NCBI RefSeq assembly: GCF_946477055.1
Contig: NZ_CAMKXG010000038.1
Coordinates: forward strand, 1 to 18,426
From: Lonsdalea britannica
GTDB lineage: Bacteria > Pseudomonadota > Gammaproteobacteria > Enterobacterales > Enterobacteriaceae
Length of the DNA stretch: 18,426 bases
Direction of reading: 5' to 3'
Positions 16,901 through 18,426 of this stretch are shown here, piece after piece. Below the pieces are notes generated by a model. The model made no database searches and was not told where the DNA came from. It worked only from the letters and a program-made list of their open reading frames with translations. The translations under genes were made by a program, and so were the position numbers. The stretch's first letter is position 1, and every line of letters starts with the position of its first letter.

Positions 16901-18426
<1,526 letters not shown>

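Overview
The window looks like a contig end from an enterobacterial chromosome (Gammaproteobacteria, Enterobacterales). Nearly every protein reads as a close relative of an Escherichia coli K-12 protein of almost the same length. The block dnaX-ybaB-recR-htpG-adk-hemH ... ybaL ... ushA-ybaK-ybaP ... ybbJ-qmcA follows the E. coli order, inverted. The sequence and the pared-down gene content would fit a Pectobacteriaceae-type genome (Dickeya/Brenneria/Lonsdalea-like), but the genus cannot be fixed from the window alone. All comparisons are from memory of the families; no search was run.

Layout. Bases 1-16 match the Tn5/Nextera mosaic end and are almost certainly leftover sequencing adapter. Bases 17-676 are AT-rich with no convincing gene. 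Then come nrdA, nrdB and yfaE (797-4669): class Ia ribonucleotide reductase with its cofactor-maintenance ferredoxin, behind a promoter overlapped by two NrdR boxes. A hairpin-rich 187-base gap separates nrdA from nrdB. After about 400 non-coding bases comes qmcA-ybbJ (5084-6453), an SPFH/NfeD membrane pair, followed directly by a very long hairpin. ybaP and ybaK (6744-8048) converge on ushA (8124-9776, minus). A 646-base AT-rich gap leads to ybaL (10423-12105, plus), which converges on hemH. From there to the right edge everything is on the minus strand: hemH, adk, htpG, recR, ybaB and the 3' part of dnaX (cut by the window end).

How the genes relate. nrdA/nrdB/yfaE form one pathway, dNTP synthesis and diferric-tyrosyl cofactor upkeep. 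dnaX-ybaB-recR is the classical replication/repair operon. htpG has its own heat-shock promoter matching sigma-32 almost perfectly. adk and hemH are separate housekeeping units, each ended by nearly the same terminator hairpin. ushA is a periplasmic nucleotide scavenger and ybaL a monovalent cation:proton antiporter.

No previously undescribed system is evident: this is core genome. The points worth a second look are the adapter remnant at the left end, the terminator-like hairpin inside the nrdA-nrdB gap, the conserved dnaX -1 frameshift signal, the duplicated terminator flanking hemH, the 42-base inverted repeat after ybbJ, and the gene-order differences from E. coli (nrd joined to qmcA; fsr, gsk, aes and copA/cueR missing from their usual gaps).
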